This document shows, one piece after another, positions 18,652 through 27,777 of a stretch of 64,000 bases of DNA. The notes below the pieces were generated by a model. It was not told the DNA's origin and did not search any database. It saw nothing but the letters and a program-made list of their open reading frames with translations. Made by a program: the position numbers and the translations under genes. Position 1 is the first letter of the stretch. Each line of letters starts with the position of its first letter. Origin of the DNA: JAPPHA01 sp965221575 (GTDB lineage: Bacteria > Pseudomonadota > Alphaproteobacteria > Rhodobacterales > Rhodobacteraceae); contig CBDCSM010000006.1 of NCBI GenBank assembly GCA_965221575.1, positions 62,001 to 126,000 of the forward strand, read 5' to 3'.

Positions 18652-20758
18652 TGTTAGCCCATGTTTGACTTTTTTTGGCGCGATTCTGCCGATTTCGGGG
18701 TATTTTTTACCTCCCGGATCAGACAACACACTGTTTTTACCTGATATTGTATTCGTGGCGGCCGGTCGTGGTGACATAATCTGAAAGAAAGGGGATTCCA
18801 GCACGCCCCACAACATGATAAACACACGCCATGTTCATCAGGCGCGCCAAAACACGCACCACCGAGGACGGAACCCAGTACTTCTCCTACCGCCTCGTCC
18901 GCAACGAACGACAGGGCGACAGGGTCAGGCAGAGGACCCTCCTCAACCTCGGAAGCAATTTCCCCGTGGAGAAGAGACACTGGCGCCTGCTGTGCGCGCG
19001 GATCACCCAGCTCATCGGGCGCCAGGAGACACTCCTGCCGCTCCCCTGGCCCGATGAGGTCGAGGCGGAAGCGCAGCGCATTGCCGCCCGGCTGGTCAGC
19101 CGTTCGCCCCCGGTCGCAGGCACCGGGACCGGTTCCACCATGGAGACGGTGGATGTGGCGTCCCTGGAGATGGTGCGCCCGCGTTCTGCCGGTGTCGAGC
19201 ACGTGGGGCTGTGGGCGATGGAACAACTCGGCCTCGCGGAATTCCTGGAGCATCTGGGTTTCAACCGCCGCTCGCGGGCCGTGGCCATGGGCTCGATCAT
19301 CGGCCGCATGGCGGTGCCGGGCTCGGAGCGTGCGACCTGGCGCTGGCTCTGCGAGCGGAGTGCGCTCGGCGAACTCCTCGATGTCGATTTCGAGACCATG
19401 GACATGATGCGCCTGTACCGGGCCTCGGATGCCCTGCTGTCGCGGCGCCGGGAGATCGAGACCCACGTGTTCGAGCGGGTGACGGATCTGTTCTCGCTGG
19501 GACACACGGTGACACTGATCGACCTGACCAACACGTTTTTCGAGGGTGCGGCCGACAAGCAGCCCAAGGCCCGGCGTGGCCACTCGAAGGAGAAGCGCAG
19601 CGACTGTCCGTTACTGACCCTGGGCCTGGTTCTCGACGGCAGCGGTTTCGTGCAGCGCTCGGAGGTGTTCCCCGGCAACGTCAAGGAAGACAGCACGCTG
19701 GAGGGGATGCTGGCCAGGCTTTCGGCACCCCGGGATGCGCTGGTGGTGATGGACGCCGGCATCGCCACCGAGGACAACGTCACCTGGCTCCGCGACACTG
19801 GCTACCGCTATCTCGTGGTCAGACGCGAACGGGTCCGTCACTTCGACCCCGACCTGGCGACGGCGATCGAGACCCGCTCCCGCGGGAAGGTCCATATCCA
19901 GGCCGTCACCGACGAGGAGGCTTCCGAGCTCCGCCTGTTCTGTTGCTCCGAGGCCCGGGCCGAGAAGGAACAGGGCATCACCGAACGCTTCATGACGCGC
20001 TTCGAGGACGAGTTGCAGAAGCTGCACGACGGGTTGTCACGACCGCGCACCCGCAAACAGGTCGCCTATGTCTGGCAACGGATCGGGCGCATCCGGCAGA
20101 AGAGCCGCGGCGCTGGCCAGCACTACAGTATCGACGTCGTCACCGATCCGGAGAATGCCGAAAAGGCGGTCGGGCTCATCTGGACGCGGACACCGCGCGC
20201 CGGCACCATGCTCACCCACCCCGGCGTCTACTGCCTGCGCACCAACCAGCTCGACTGGGACGCGGAGACCCTGTGGCGGACCTATTCCATGTTGACGGAT
20301 GTGGAATCGGTGTTCCGGTCGCTCAAATCCGAACTGGGTCTGCGTCCCGTGTATCATTGGAAGCAGGACCGGTCCGACGGTCACCTGTTCATCAGCGTCC
20401 TGGCCTACCAGCTGGTCCAGGTCATTCGCAGTCGTCTTCGGGCTCATGGGGAGACGGCGAGCTGGAGTACGCTGCGGGACATTCTTTCGGGCCAGATCCG
20501 GGTCACCGCCTGTTTCCGTCGTGCCGACGGACGGGTCATTCACATCCGCAAGGCGACCCGGGCGGAGCCCCGGCAACAGAAGATCTACCGGGCACTCGGT
20601 CTTGACCCCGAGCCGGGGAAGAAGCGCAGGATGGTTGCATGACGGGTGGGTGACATCACATGGCGGCACGTTCTGTAGTGCCATAACTGGCGCTTCAGTC
20701 AGCACAAGTCCCTGAAAAACAATCACCTTTTTTTGCGAATGTCAAACTTCGGTTAGCA
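18652..20758 (+). mobile_element. IS1634-like insertion sequence
   Basis: About 2.1 kb bounded by imperfect terminal inverted repeats: TGTTAGCCCATGTTTGAC at 18652-18669 and the complement of TGCTAACCGAAGTTTGAC at 20741-20758, matching at 14 of 18 positions by eye. It carries one intact transposase gene. I could not find a convincing direct target duplication. The right end lies about 70 nt upstream of PhyH-A2, so the element may separate that gene from its original promoter and neighbours. Confidence 0.75.
18831..20642 (+). CDS. IS1634-family DDE transposase
   Basis: Full-length transposase of 603 residues with the N-terminus typical of the family (FIRRAKTRTTEDGTQYFSYR). The catalytic triad is D231 in TLIDLTNTFFEG, D308 in LVVMDAGIATEDN, and E501 in the motif VFRSLKSELGLRPVYHWK. 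The frame is uninterrupted and the triad intact, so it may be active. It acts on the terminal inverted repeats listed for the element. Protein start is the ATG at 18831; no strong ribosome-binding site is seen. Confidence 0.93.
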   Translation: MFIRRAKTRTTEDGTQYFSYRLVRNERQGDRVRQRTLLNLGSNFPVEKRHWRLLCARITQLIGRQETLLPLPWPDEVEAEAQRIAARLVSRSPPVAGTGTGSTMETVDVASLEMVRPRSAGVEHVGLWAMEQLGLAEFLEHLGFNRRSRAVAMGSIIGRMAVPGSERATWRWLCERSALGELLDVDFETMDMMRLYRASDALLSRRREIETHVFERVTDLFSLGHTVTLIDLTNTFFEGAADKQPKARRGHSKEKRSDCPLLTLGLVLDGSGFVQRSEVFPGNVKEDSTLEGMLARLSAPRDALVVMDAGIATEDNVTWLRDTGYRYLVVRRERVRHFDPDLATAIETRSRGKVHIQAVTDEEASELRLFCCSEARAEKEQGITERFMTRFEDELQKLHDGLSRPRTRKQVAYVWQRIGRIRQKSRGAGQHYSIDVVTDPENAEKAVGLIWTRTPRAGTMLTHPGVYCLRTNQLDWDAETLWRTYSMLTDVESVFRSLKSELGLRPVYHWKQDRSDGHLFISVLAYQLVQVIRSRLRAHGETASWSTLRDILSGQIRVTACFRRADGRVIHIRKATRAEPRQQKIYRALGLDPEPGKKRRMVA

Positions 20759-20827
20759 ATTGATACCAGCAATGCGGAGGCGCTGGACAACATTCCTCCC
20801 GTTTTCGCGTGATGAAGGAACGAGACG

Positions 20828-21634
20828 ATGAATCACTCGGCGCAACGTGCAAAGGACCGGCATGAGGCCCACTTCAATTACCGCCAACTTTCCCCGGAAG
20901 AACTGGATACCTATGCCGATCAGGGATTCCTCCTTCTGGATGATGTGCTGACTGAACAGGGTGTGGCAGAGATGAGGGACCAGTGCATGAGTTATTGGTC
21001 TGCGCAAAAAGAGGGTTATGATCCCGACGGAAGCTGGTTGAAGAACATGCTGCTTGACGATGCGCACCACCATGCCCCCGTTGTCCGCGATTACTATTTC
21101 GAGGGTCCGCTGGTGAATATCGCGGAGCAGTTGATCGGGCCGAATGTCAAGGGTGTGACGGCACAGCTCACCTTCAAGTTGCGCGGGAACACGAAACGTG
21201 TCCACTGGCATCAGGACAACGTCTATGGCGAGTTGGCGCCCTACAACGCCATTACCTGCCTGACCGCTCTGGACAAGAGTGACGAAGCCAATGGCTGCCT
21301 GTGGATTGCGCCCGGAAGCCACAAGGATGGTCAGCGGCGAGCCGGTTTCACGGAGGAAGAAAGAACCGCGCTGATCGAGATCGAACTCAAGCCGGACGAC
21401 AGCAACGCCATTCCGATGCCGATGGAGCCGGGACAATGCCTGATGTTCAGCTGCTGGACCTATCACCGGTCCGATGGCAACAACTCGAAGGAACGGGACC
21501 GGCGCATACTCTTCATACGCTACGCCGATGCAGATGCGGTCGAAGTCTACAACAACAATCGACCCCGCCTGGGCAGGGTTGTCCGGGGAACGAGTCGATT
21601 CCCGGAAGTCATGGAATTCGAAACGAATCTTTGA
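20828..21634 (+). CDS. Phytanoyl-CoA dioxygenase (PhyH) family protein, copy A2
   Basis: Near-identical inverted copy of PhyH-A1, 268 residues. Iron ligands H128, D130 and H213 and the Arg225/226 pair are all retained. Residues 29-241 differ from A1 at a single position by eye (V107 here, I107 in A1), while the first 28 and last 27 residues carry 13 differences. The DNA in the core is also nearly identical, including synonymous sites, so the copies were recently duplicated or homogenised. AAGGAACGAG precedes the ATG. The insertion sequence ends about 70 nt upstream. Confidence 0.9.
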   Translation: MNHSAQRAKDRHEAHFNYRQLSPEELDTYADQGFLLLDDVLTEQGVAEMRDQCMSYWSAQKEGYDPDGSWLKNMLLDDAHHHAPVVRDYYFEGPLVNIAEQLIGPNVKGVTAQLTFKLRGNTKRVHWHQDNVYGELAPYNAITCLTALDKSDEANGCLWIAPGSHKDGQRRAGFTEEERTALIEIELKPDDSNAIPMPMEPGQCLMFSCWTYHRSDGNNSKERDRRILFIRYADADAVEVYNNNRPRLGRVVRGTSRFPEVMEFETNL

Positions 21635-21978
21635 ATTGCAACGACGTGCAATATGAAAGTTTCCGTCACCGTACCGGAATTGCGGCAATCGAACGGTTTT
21701 TGCGAAACCAGCGCTGCAAAGTGCGTTTGCAGCCGCGGAGCAGCTGACCAGTTTTTTTGCGCCTGAAGACCCTGTAGCCGGCAGCGAGACGATCTTGCCG
21801 GAGAGCGGGAAGTTCTGCGGATCCATCCCGGGGGCCTTCATCTTCATGCATCAGAAGGAGGACCGAGATTTTCCACTGTCCTTGGAAATCCGGTATGTGT
21901 ATTTCATGCGCGTCCAGGCCTTTCCCTGCCTGGCTTCACGGAATTCTTCGGCAGTTCATCAATCGACAGCTACGGTTA
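21635..21978. other. Gap between PhyH-A2 and the lytic transglycosylase
   Basis: No gene is supported. An in-frame extension of the next gene up to 21895 is open but reads as unconserved residues before the signal peptide. The boundary between the accessory cluster and the chromosomal backbone probably lies here. Confidence 0.45.
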
Positions 21979-23232
21979 ATGCTCATGATCGACCGCACCC
22001 ATGTCTTTCTCCGTCTTTCCCCCAAGATTAATTCGTATGTTCGGAGGCTGGTTGCGCCAGCCGTAGCGGTTCTCGTACTGGCATTACCGCTACAGGTCTC
22101 CGGCAATGAAAACGTTCCCTGCGGCGGTCCCTTTCCGGCCTTTGTCGACGGGTTGAAGGCAGAAGCGCTCGCCAGCGGTTTCGGCCAACCGACGATCGAG
22201 GAGTTCTTCGCCGGTGTTGTCCATGATCCTGACACGATCCGGCGCGACCGCGCCCAGGGAATATTCCGGAAGTCCTTTATCGAATTCTCCAAGCTGGTCA
22301 TGGCCGAATACCGCATCGTGCAGGGGGCGAAATTCGAGAAAACACATTCTTCGGTCTTTGAACGGGTCGAGGATGTCTACGGCGTCCAGCGCGGCGTTCT
22401 CCTGTCGTTTCTGGCGCTCGAGACAGATTTTGGCCTGGTCCAGGGCGATCACAACACCCTTAATTCCCTGGTCACCCTTTCCCATGACTGCCGGCGTCCC
22501 GGCCTTTTCCGGCCGCACATATTCGCGGCACTCGAACTCTATCGCCGGGGCGATTTCGAACCGGCAAGTACGATCGGCGCCTGGGCCGGCGAAATTGGAA
22601 TGATCCAGATGCTTCCCTCCGACATCCTCGAATACGGCCAGGATGGAGATGGCGACGGACAGGTCGACCTCAAGTCGTCGACCTGGGACGCGTTGATGAC
22701 TGCCGGAAGGGTCTTGCACGAGCTGGGTTGGGAGCCCAACCAGCCCTGGCTCGTGGAGGTCATCGTGCCCCGGTCTCTCGACTGGAGCCAGACCGGCCTC
22801 GACCACGAAAAGACGGTTGCGGAATGGGTGGATCTCGGGGTCAGGCTCCGCACGGACCAGCAGCTCGACGGCTCGCTCTCGGCATCGATCCTGCTTCCCC
22901 ACGGCAGACTTGGACCTGCGTTCTTCGCACTCGACAATTTCAGGCTCTACTTCGAGTGGAACCGTTCCTTCGTCTACGCAACGACGTCCGCATTCTTCGC
23001 AACGCTCCTGTCCGGAAGCCCGATGTATCTCGACGGCAACGCGCCACCTCCGCTCGACGAGGATGATGTCAGGAAATTGCAGATGAACCTTCAGTCCCGG
23101 GGCCATGACGTCGGAGCCGTGGATGGTATCGTCGGAAGCAGGACCCGTGCCGCGGTGCAGGCCGAACAGGTCCGTCTCGGATTGCCTGCCGATGCCTGGC
23201 CGACGCTCGAATTGCTCGATCTCTTGTCATAG
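21979..23232 (+). CDS. Exported lytic murein transglycosylase (MltB-type) with peptidoglycan-binding domain
   Basis: Cell-wall enzyme of about 417 residues that cleaves the glycan strand between MurNAc and GlcNAc. The signal peptide core is RRLVAPAVAVLVLALPLQVS. The SLT_2 catalytic domain follows, with the catalytic Glu148 in LSFLALETDFGL and the family block AGEIGMIQMLPSDILEYG. A C-terminal PG_binding_1 domain is at about 355-417 (LQMNLQSRGHDVGAVDG, then GSRTRAAVQ). ATG 21979 or 21985 fits the signal peptide; the frame is open upstream to 21895. It is monocistronic. Confidence 0.92.
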   Translation: MLMIDRTHVFLRLSPKINSYVRRLVAPAVAVLVLALPLQVSGNENVPCGGPFPAFVDGLKAEALASGFGQPTIEEFFAGVVHDPDTIRRDRAQGIFRKSFIEFSKLVMAEYRIVQGAKFEKTHSSVFERVEDVYGVQRGVLLSFLALETDFGLVQGDHNTLNSLVTLSHDCRRPGLFRPHIFAALELYRRGDFEPASTIGAWAGEIGMIQMLPSDILEYGQDGDGDGQVDLKSSTWDALMTAGRVLHELGWEPNQPWLVEVIVPRSLDWSQTGLDHEKTVAEWVDLGVRLRTDQQLDGSLSASILLPHGRLGPAFFALDNFRLYFEWNRSFVYATTSAFFATLLSGSPMYLDGNAPPPLDEDDVRKLQMNLQSRGHDVGAVDGIVGSRTRAAVQAEQVRLGLPADAWPTLELLDLLS

Positions 23233-23602
23233 TTCGAATCCGTTGCCGGTCGTCGCCGGCCACATCACGCCGTACGGCGACGTCATGGGTACCGCAGCAT
23301 CCTCGACGGATCCGGAGATCGGTCATGTGCAACAGACAACCTACCGCATGAAGAGGTCGGGCTAAGCGGGACACGATAATTCAGCCTGGGATATCTTGTG
23401 ATCGTGGGAATCCGAACCCGCCGAAAACACCTTTTTTTCGTGTGCAAAAGTGTGGACCGGCACCGGCTTCAGGGTACGGCGGCAGGTCCTTCGCGCGCTC
23501 AGGTCAATGTTCTTCATCGGTTCGACGTGCGGGATCTTGCTGAAACCATTGGACAGGTTCGATCTCGCAGGCTTCCGGTCGCGGGTAACGCGGGTTTCGC
23601 GA
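23233..23602. other. Convergent intergenic region
   Basis: About 370 nt between the convergent transglycosylase and cobN genes. No gene or convincing terminator is recognised. A 7-T run at 23431 stands out in GC-rich sequence. Confidence 0.4.
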
Positions 23603-26600
23603 TTACGGTGACAAACCATTCGTGCCCAGGGCCGCCACCCGCGCTCGCGCCGAGTTCGATCTCGGGTTCCACAGGTTTCGGTCGAGCGCTTCGTTCAAAC
23701 GCCCTGCGATTTCCCGCAAAGCCGGCAGGTTGTGTTCCGAAATGAACTCGCGAACCTCGTCGTCACCGAGGCACGCATCGTAGACGAGGTCGAAATGGTG
23801 ATTCCGAACCGCTCCGGTCGTCGCCGCGAATGCGAACAGGTAATCGATTGTCGCGGCGATTTCGAAAGCGCCCTTGTATCCGTGGCGCATGACGCCCGTG
23901 ATCCACTTCGGATTGACGACCCGCGATCGGACGACGCGGCTGATCTCTTCCTCCAAGGTCCGAATGACCGGACGTTCGGGACGGGACAGATCATTGTGGT
24001 AGACGGGCCGTTCCCTGCCCTGCAGGCTGGCGACCGCCGCGAACGCTCCGCCCTCGAACTGGTAGTAATCATCGCTGTCAAGAAGATCGTGTTCGCGGTT
24101 GTCCTGGTTCTGAACGATCGCCTCGACGTGGCGAATACGTTGCTCGAGCGAACGGCGGGCAAATGATCCTTCCGCACCCTTGCCATAGGCGTAACTTCCC
24201 CATTCGAGCCAGGTTTCACCCAGGTCTTCGCGGCTCGACCACAGGCGTTCATCGATCATTGCCTGCAGGCCAGCTCCGTAAGCGCCGGGCTTCGAGCCGA
24301 ACACCCGGAATCCCGCTTCATCCGTTTTCTCTTCCCTGAACAGGACGGCAGCGGGATTCATTTCATTCGGCTCATCCAGTGCCATGACCGCCCTGGCCGC
24401 GGAATCCACGAGGTCGACCTGTTGAGGGAACGCATCCCTGAAGAACCCCGAAATCCTCAGTGTCACGTCGACCCTCGGGCGTCCCAGGACCGAGAGAGGC
24501 ATGACCTCGAAACCCGTCACGCGTCGGCTTGCCTGGCTCCAGGTCGGCCGGACTCCCATCAGCGCGAGCGCCTGGGCAACATCAGCACCTCCGGTTCGCA
24601 TGTTCGCCGTGCCCCAGGCCGTCAGCAGCAAGGCCTTCGGCCAGTCACCATGGTCCTGCATGTGCCGCTCGATCAACAAGGCCGCCGATTTCCAGCCGAG
24701 AGTCCATGCCGTCGGTGTCGGGATCGAGCGACTGTCGACGCTGAAAAAATTCCTGCCCGTCGGCAGCACATCGAGCCTCCCTGATGTCGGAGCTCCGGAC
24801 GGCCCGGGTTGCACGAATTTCCCGTCGAGAGCGGCCAGTAATCCGGCCTCCTCGGCCGGGCCCGACGAACGTACCAGAGGACCGACATGGGTCCGGACGT
24901 TGTCCAGGACCTCCCGGCTGCTCGTCCCCGGCGGTGCCGTCATTCCGTCAAGAAGATCCGAGGCCAGCGCCTCGATCCTTTCGACCGTGTCGCCCGCGGA
25001 ACGCCACCGATCCTCCGACGCCATCGCAAGTACGGCTGGCGTCGGTCCGCGCCACTTTGCCGACATGTCGCAGTCGAGGGGATCGAACCCGAGCTCGAGA
25101 TCATCGGCCAATGCCCGGTGCAGCGAGGCGTCGGCTCCCGTTCCGTTCCCCCGTGGAAGCCTGACAAGGGCCTGGACCAGGTTCCGCTCGAGCGTGCCGT
25201 GCGGTGACTGCCCGAATACGTGCAGCCCGTCTCTGATCTGTGCTTCCTTGACGTCGCATAGCCACGCGTCAAGCCTGGCCAAGTCTTCGTCGCCGTCGTT
25301 GCCGGTGAGACCGGCATCGATGTCGAGCCCGGTGGCAGACGATAACGACAGGATCTCCCGATGTAGAATCTCCAGGCGCTGCGGGTCCAGGCCGACGGCA
25401 TCATAATATTCGTCGAGCAAGGCCTCGAGGTCCCTGAGCGGACCATACGTCTCTGCCCGGGTGAGCGGCGGCGTCAGGTGATCGATGATGACCGCGCTGG
25501 TCCGCCGCTTGGCCTGGGTTCCCTCCCCCGGATCGTTCACGATGAACGGGTAGACCTGGGGAACCGCGCCGAAAACCGCTTCGGGGAAACAGCATTCGGA
25601 AAGCGCGAGCGCCTTGCCCGGCAGCCATTCCAGGTTCCCGTGCTTGCCCAGGTGGACAACCGCATGGCAGCCGAACTCCTCCCGAAGCCAGATATAGAAA
25701 GCCAGGTAATTGTGCGGCGGCGGCAGGTCGGGAGAATGGTAGGTTTCCTTGGGATCAATGTTGTAGCCGCGCGCCGGTTGAATCCCCAGGGCCAGCCTGC
25801 CGTAACGGTGAACAGGCAACGGGAATCCGTCATCCTCCAGGAACGGGTCTCCGGCCGCTTCGCCCCAGCGCGACTCGACACGGTCGCGCGTCTCCCATGG
25901 CAGCTCGCGATATGCGCGAAGGTAATCGTCAAGCGACAGCCGGATGCGGGCGCCCCGGTTTCCGGAACGCCTGTCGAGGGCATTCGTGGGCCCCGAAAGC
26001 AGGGTCTTCATCAACGCGGCCGCGTCCTCCGGTTCATCCCGGATTTCGTAGCCGTTCTCCTTGAGCAACCGGATGATCCTCATCGCCGACGCGGGCGTAT
26101 CGAGCCCGACGCCATTCGCAATTCGCCCGTCCCGGTTCGGATAGTTTGCGAGGACCAGCCCGACCCGGCGTTCTTCCGCCGGAGTTTCCCTGAGCCGAAC
26201 CCAGTTCGCCGCCAGTCTCGCCACGAAGTCGACACGGTCCCCGCGCGCCTTGTAGGTGGCGACCGAACACTCGGTTGCCTCGTCGAAATACGCCTCGTCC
26301 TTGAAGGAAACCGCACGTGTCAGCACGCGTCCATCCACCTCCGGCAACGCGACGTTCATCGCGATATCCCGAGGACGGAGGCCCGCCTGCCCGATCTTCC
26401 AGTCCTCTTCCGAGGATCCGGCCAGAACAACCTGCAAGACCAGTGCATTCCGCGCCCCGGGTGCCGTCAACGGGCTGACAGCATCCGGGTTCCCCGTCCC
26501 GGGATCGGGAGATCTCGCCGAGAAGGACGTGCAGTTCAGGATCAGCGACGGCGGAGCCCTGTCGAACAGCGATCCCAGGGTCGCAGCGGAAACCCGGTCC

Positions 26601-27325
26601 CTGAGCGACACGACGAACACCGGCATCGGGTTCAGGCCCTTGCGAAGCAGGGACCGGACCAGACGGTTGACGGGGTGCAGGCCCGCTCCCTGGACCAGGG
26701 CGCGGTAAAAAACGATCGGAACAACCGGTGCGCCCGTGATCCATTGTTCCCGAACGCGATCCAGGTCAGTGACACCTTCTCCCGGCCAGTAGATCCCGGC
26801 ACGTAAAAGGGGACGCGCCGTGGGTGGCCGGTCGATGGATTTCAGCATTGCGTGGGCATACAGCAAGAAATTGCGCGCGTTCTCGGCGCCACCCTCGACC
26901 AGGTAGGCCCACAGGTTTTCCCAGTCCGCGCGGGCGACCGTAGACAACCTCCACAGCCCCTCATCGGGCTTGTCATCTCCGGGGAGCGCGGCGAACGGAA
27001 CGCCGGCCCGGTCAAGCCTGGCGGAATACTGCTCCGCGCCATACGGCCAGTAGTCGGTTCCCCCAAGTATGCGTGCGATCACCAGGCTGGATCTCGACGC
27101 GCAGGCCGAGATGTGAGAATCGACCGATATCGGGTGGGCGAGATGGGCGAGATTTGCCAACCTCAGCGATCCGACGGCGTCACCGAGCTCGGCCCGGGCG
27201 GCCGCGAGCGCTGCGAGTTCCGTATCGGCCGCCGAGACGAACACCAGATCGCCCGGTGACTGGTCAAGATCAACGGCGCTGGAGCCGTCATCGATCTGGC
27301 CGGGTCGGGCCTGCAGCAGGTGCAT
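23603..27325 (-). CDS. cobN: Cobaltochelatase large subunit CobN
   Basis: Large subunit of 1240 residues of the ATP-dependent aerobic cobaltochelatase, which inserts Co2+ into hydrogenobyrinate a,c-diamide. It has the CobN/BchH architecture: an N-terminal Rossmann-like part, then family blocks such as ANYPNRDGRIANGVGLDTPA (about 410-430) and AFYIWLREEFGCHAVVHLGK with HGNLEWLPGKALALS, and the C-terminal MRHGYKGAFEIAATIDYLF. The start ATG overlaps the GNAT stop by one base (TGATG). It is the last gene of the cobalamin-riboswitch operon. CobS and CobT are not in the window. Confidence 0.96.
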   Translation of the reverse strand: MHLLQARPGQIDDGSSAVDLDQSPGDLVFVSAADTELAALAAARAELGDAVGSLRLANLAHLAHPISVDSHISACASRSSLVIARILGGTDYWPYGAEQYSARLDRAGVPFAALPGDDKPDEGLWRLSTVARADWENLWAYLVEGGAENARNFLLYAHAMLKSIDRPPTARPLLRAGIYWPGEGVTDLDRVREQWITGAPVVPIVFYRALVQGAGLHPVNRLVRSLLRKGLNPMPVFVVSLRDRVSAATLGSLFDRAPPSLILNCTSFSARSPDPGTGNPDAVSPLTAPGARNALVLQVVLAGSSEEDWKIGQAGLRPRDIAMNVALPEVDGRVLTRAVSFKDEAYFDEATECSVATYKARGDRVDFVARLAANWVRLRETPAEERRVGLVLANYPNRDGRIANGVGLDTPASAMRIIRLLKENGYEIRDEPEDAAALMKTLLSGPTNALDRRSGNRGARIRLSLDDYLRAYRELPWETRDRVESRWGEAAGDPFLEDDGFPLPVHRYGRLALGIQPARGYNIDPKETYHSPDLPPPHNYLAFYIWLREEFGCHAVVHLGKHGNLEWLPGKALALSECCFPEAVFGAVPQVYPFIVNDPGEGTQAKRRTSAVIIDHLTPPLTRAETYGPLRDLEALLDEYYDAVGLDPQRLEILHREILSLSSATGLDIDAGLTGNDGDEDLARLDAWLCDVKEAQIRDGLHVFGQSPHGTLERNLVQALVRLPRGNGTGADASLHRALADDLELGFDPLDCDMSAKWRGPTPAVLAMASEDRWRSAGDTVERIEALASDLLDGMTAPPGTSSREVLDNVRTHVGPLVRSSGPAEEAGLLAALDGKFVQPGPSGAPTSGRLDVLPTGRNFFSVDSRSIPTPTAWTLGWKSAALLIERHMQDHGDWPKALLLTAWGTANMRTGGADVAQALALMGVRPTWSQASRRVTGFEVMPLSVLGRPRVDVTLRISGFFRDAFPQQVDLVDSAARAVMALDEPNEMNPAAVLFREEKTDEAGFRVFGSKPGAYGAGLQAMIDERLWSSREDLGETWLEWGSYAYGKGAEGSFARRSLEQRIRHVEAIVQNQDNREHDLLDSDDYYQFEGGAFAAVASLQGRERPVYHNDLSRPERPVIRTLEEEISRVVRSRVVNPKWITGVMRHGYKGAFEIAATIDYLFAFAATTGAVRNHHFDLVYDACLGDDEVREFISEHNLPALREIAGRLNEALDRNLWNPRSNSARARVAALGTNGLSP

Positions 27326-27777
27326 CAGTCGAGGTGCTTTTCCATGAAGAGACTCGCCGGATGGTCAAGATAGCACCCGAAACTCCCGCGGCGGTTGTAT
27401 CCCCGACGTTCATACAACCGAACCGCGGCGGCCAGCCTGGATCCGGTTTCGAGCCTGACGACACCGAGGCCCAAGTCCCCTGCGTCGGCCTCGAGACGGT
27501 CCATCAGCGCTTCGGCGATTCCACGGCCGCGCCATTCCGGACGAACATACAGGCGCTTGATCTCGCCGTAGCTGCCGCAGTCGACAAGAGCCACGCACCC
27601 GACCGGTTCGCCGAGTTCACGTGCGACCAGGAACGTTGAATCGGAGCCATTCAGTTCTTCCGGACTGAACGAAAAACAGGCCTCGGGAGGATAGTGCTCC
27701 CGCAACGCGGCTTCGCTGCCCTCGATCAAGAGCCCGCCTTCCGCCGTTACCGGGCTCTCGGCGGCGATCTTCAGCAT
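27325..27777 (-). CDS. GNAT-family N-acetyltransferase
   Basis: Acetyl-CoA-dependent acetyltransferase of 150 residues. The acetyl-CoA binding loop is visible as RPEWRGRGIAEALMDRLEA (about 82-100), preceded by the beta strand GEIKRLYV and followed by LYERRGY, the usual beta-5/alpha-4 segment. It overlaps cobW by 7 nt and cobN by 1 nt, so it is translated with the cobalt genes. Its substrate is unknown. Confidence 0.88.
   Translation of the reverse strand: MLKIAAESPVTAEGGLLIEGSEAALREHYPPEACFSFSPEELNGSDSTFLVARELGEPVGCVALVDCGSYGEIKRLYVRPEWRGRGIAEALMDRLEADAGDLGLGVVRLETGSRLAAAVRLYERRGYNRRGSFGCYLDHPASLFMEKHLD

Noticed and set aside
18641..20770. Direct target-site duplication flanking the insertion sequence
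   Set aside because: Flanks TTAACA on the left and ATTGAT on the right do not match, so no duplication is claimed.
23230..23245. TTCGAATCC resembling a tRNA T-loop
   Set aside because: The flanking bases do not pair into a T-stem and no acceptor or anticodon arm could be drawn. A similar GATTCGAAC near 61072 fails in the same way.
25478..26806. 442-codon plus-strand frame inside cobN
   Set aside because: Antisense shadow of a highly conserved CobN coding region.
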